Source: Megalonaias nervosa (Eukaryota; Mollusca; Bivalvia; Unionida; Unionidae). From it: DNA of 64,000 nucleotides. Positions 63,259 to 64,000 of the stretch are shown here, piece after piece. The position numbers and the translations under genes are program-made. The notes below the pieces were generated by a model. That model did not search any database. It saw only the letters and a list, made by a program, of their open reading frames with translations, and was not told where the DNA came from. Within the stretch, counting starts at the first letter, position 1; every line of letters starts with the position of its first letter. The stretch spans positions 36,566-100,565 of the forward strand of contig JAECUM010001753.1 in assembly GCA_016617855.1 (NCBI GenBank), in the 5' to 3' direction.

Positions 63259-64000
63259 ACTAAACGGTATAGCGGCTACAAATCAAGAGAAGTGTATTTA
63301 TTTGTTATTTCTGATCAATTAAATGAATTTATGTAGATGATAATAACTGGTAACATACAGTTCTTCTTCATTCCTATTGTTAAGATGATGACTTGTTATA
63401 CTAATTTATCATTGCCTGAAAACTATTTTGCATTATCTGTAATAAAACCCAACTGTAAATGGCTATTTTTGAACGGATTATTGAAATATTTATGAGTAAC
63501 ATTATCGACATCACATTAAGGATTTTAGCGTAATGAAATCGTTATTATGCAGAGTCCATAAAATTCTTCAAAAGGTCTAAAAGACATTGAAATGATTGAG
63601 TAATTAAGCTCGAGGCTCTGATGCATTCCATTATTAAGTGATAATGCACACCGGATTGCCATAAAGGCTGCCTTTCGCAAATACTCATTTTTTGTCGCTT
63701 CCAGTAGTGTCTGAAGACCATAATAGTCCTCGAACGAAAATTGAAAATTTCTGATTTATTGGTTTACTTCAGTATTTTATTCCTTCATTTGTTATATAAA
63801 TATGTATACTTCATACATTAAAAATAGCATAGCTTTTAAAGTGTTCATACAATGTAATTTGACATGCCAACATTGTCGGTACATCAAATTGTGACTCACC
63901 CATGGGTATCAATACAAATTTAAGTATTGTTGAATTGCTTGAACAAACTCGTCATCAGAGATGCAGTTTTAGTTATTAATATTATAGGAAAATAACAAAA
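63259..64000. other. Non-coding DNA to the window end
   Basis: AT-rich with no supported feature. Confidence 0.5.

Overview
The window is eukaryotic nuclear DNA from an invertebrate animal, most likely a mollusc and possibly a bivalve. It is AT-rich and almost free of long reading frames, and the only host coding sequence is exon-sized with splice signals. It carries animal-type mobile elements (L2/CR1-like and RTE-type LINEs, a tRNA-derived SINE of a type I associate with bivalves and other molluscs, solo LTRs, hAT-type MITEs) and many microsatellites and minisatellites. The species call is inference from repeat content; no marker gene proves it.

Host genes are sparse. The one well-supported coding exon (12077-12564) begins a secreted carboxylesterase/neuroligin-type alpha/beta-hydrolase. 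It has a start codon, a signal peptide, a splice acceptor upstream and a splice donor. A broken paralogue of the same exon lies 32 kb away (about 43990-44317). It keeps its donor site and is followed directly by a 26-bp minisatellite that appears to begin at that donor. Weak candidates for other exons or exon relics are a Cys-rich stretch at about 30 kb (minus) and a cyclin-fold-like stretch at about 52.7 kb (minus).

Layout: 1-8 kb has a 52-bp hAT MITE, a 120-bp satellite-like array and a 31-bp minisatellite that runs into a 5'-truncated, frameshifted L2/CR1-like LINE. 8-20 kb is mostly quiet intergenic or intronic DNA with the esterase exon and one SINE copy. 20-28 kb has a solo LTR with target-site duplication, an RTE 3' fragment and large minisatellites, including a 45-bp array whose unit contains a dyad. 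28-37 kb holds a long-TIR element carrying a helicase-like fragment, and a second SINE in the opposite orientation. 40-45 kb is dominated by 58-, 23- and 26-bp minisatellites. 44.8-50 kb holds two more solo LTRs, a 127-bp hairpin and a 1.05-kb element with perfect 18-bp terminal inverted repeats. 50-51.3 kb is a 32-bp minisatellite. 57-62 kb has a GA/CT hairpin, a 135-bp hAT MITE and a 2.6-kb RTE LINE bounded by an exact 8-bp target-site duplication.

Nothing here looks like an operon, a CRISPR array or a multi-gene cassette. The interest lies in the structure: several mobile elements can be delimited to the base by target-site duplications, one TIR element has apparently captured a piece of a helicase gene, and a dispersed LTR family survives only as solo LTRs with a conserved TATA box.
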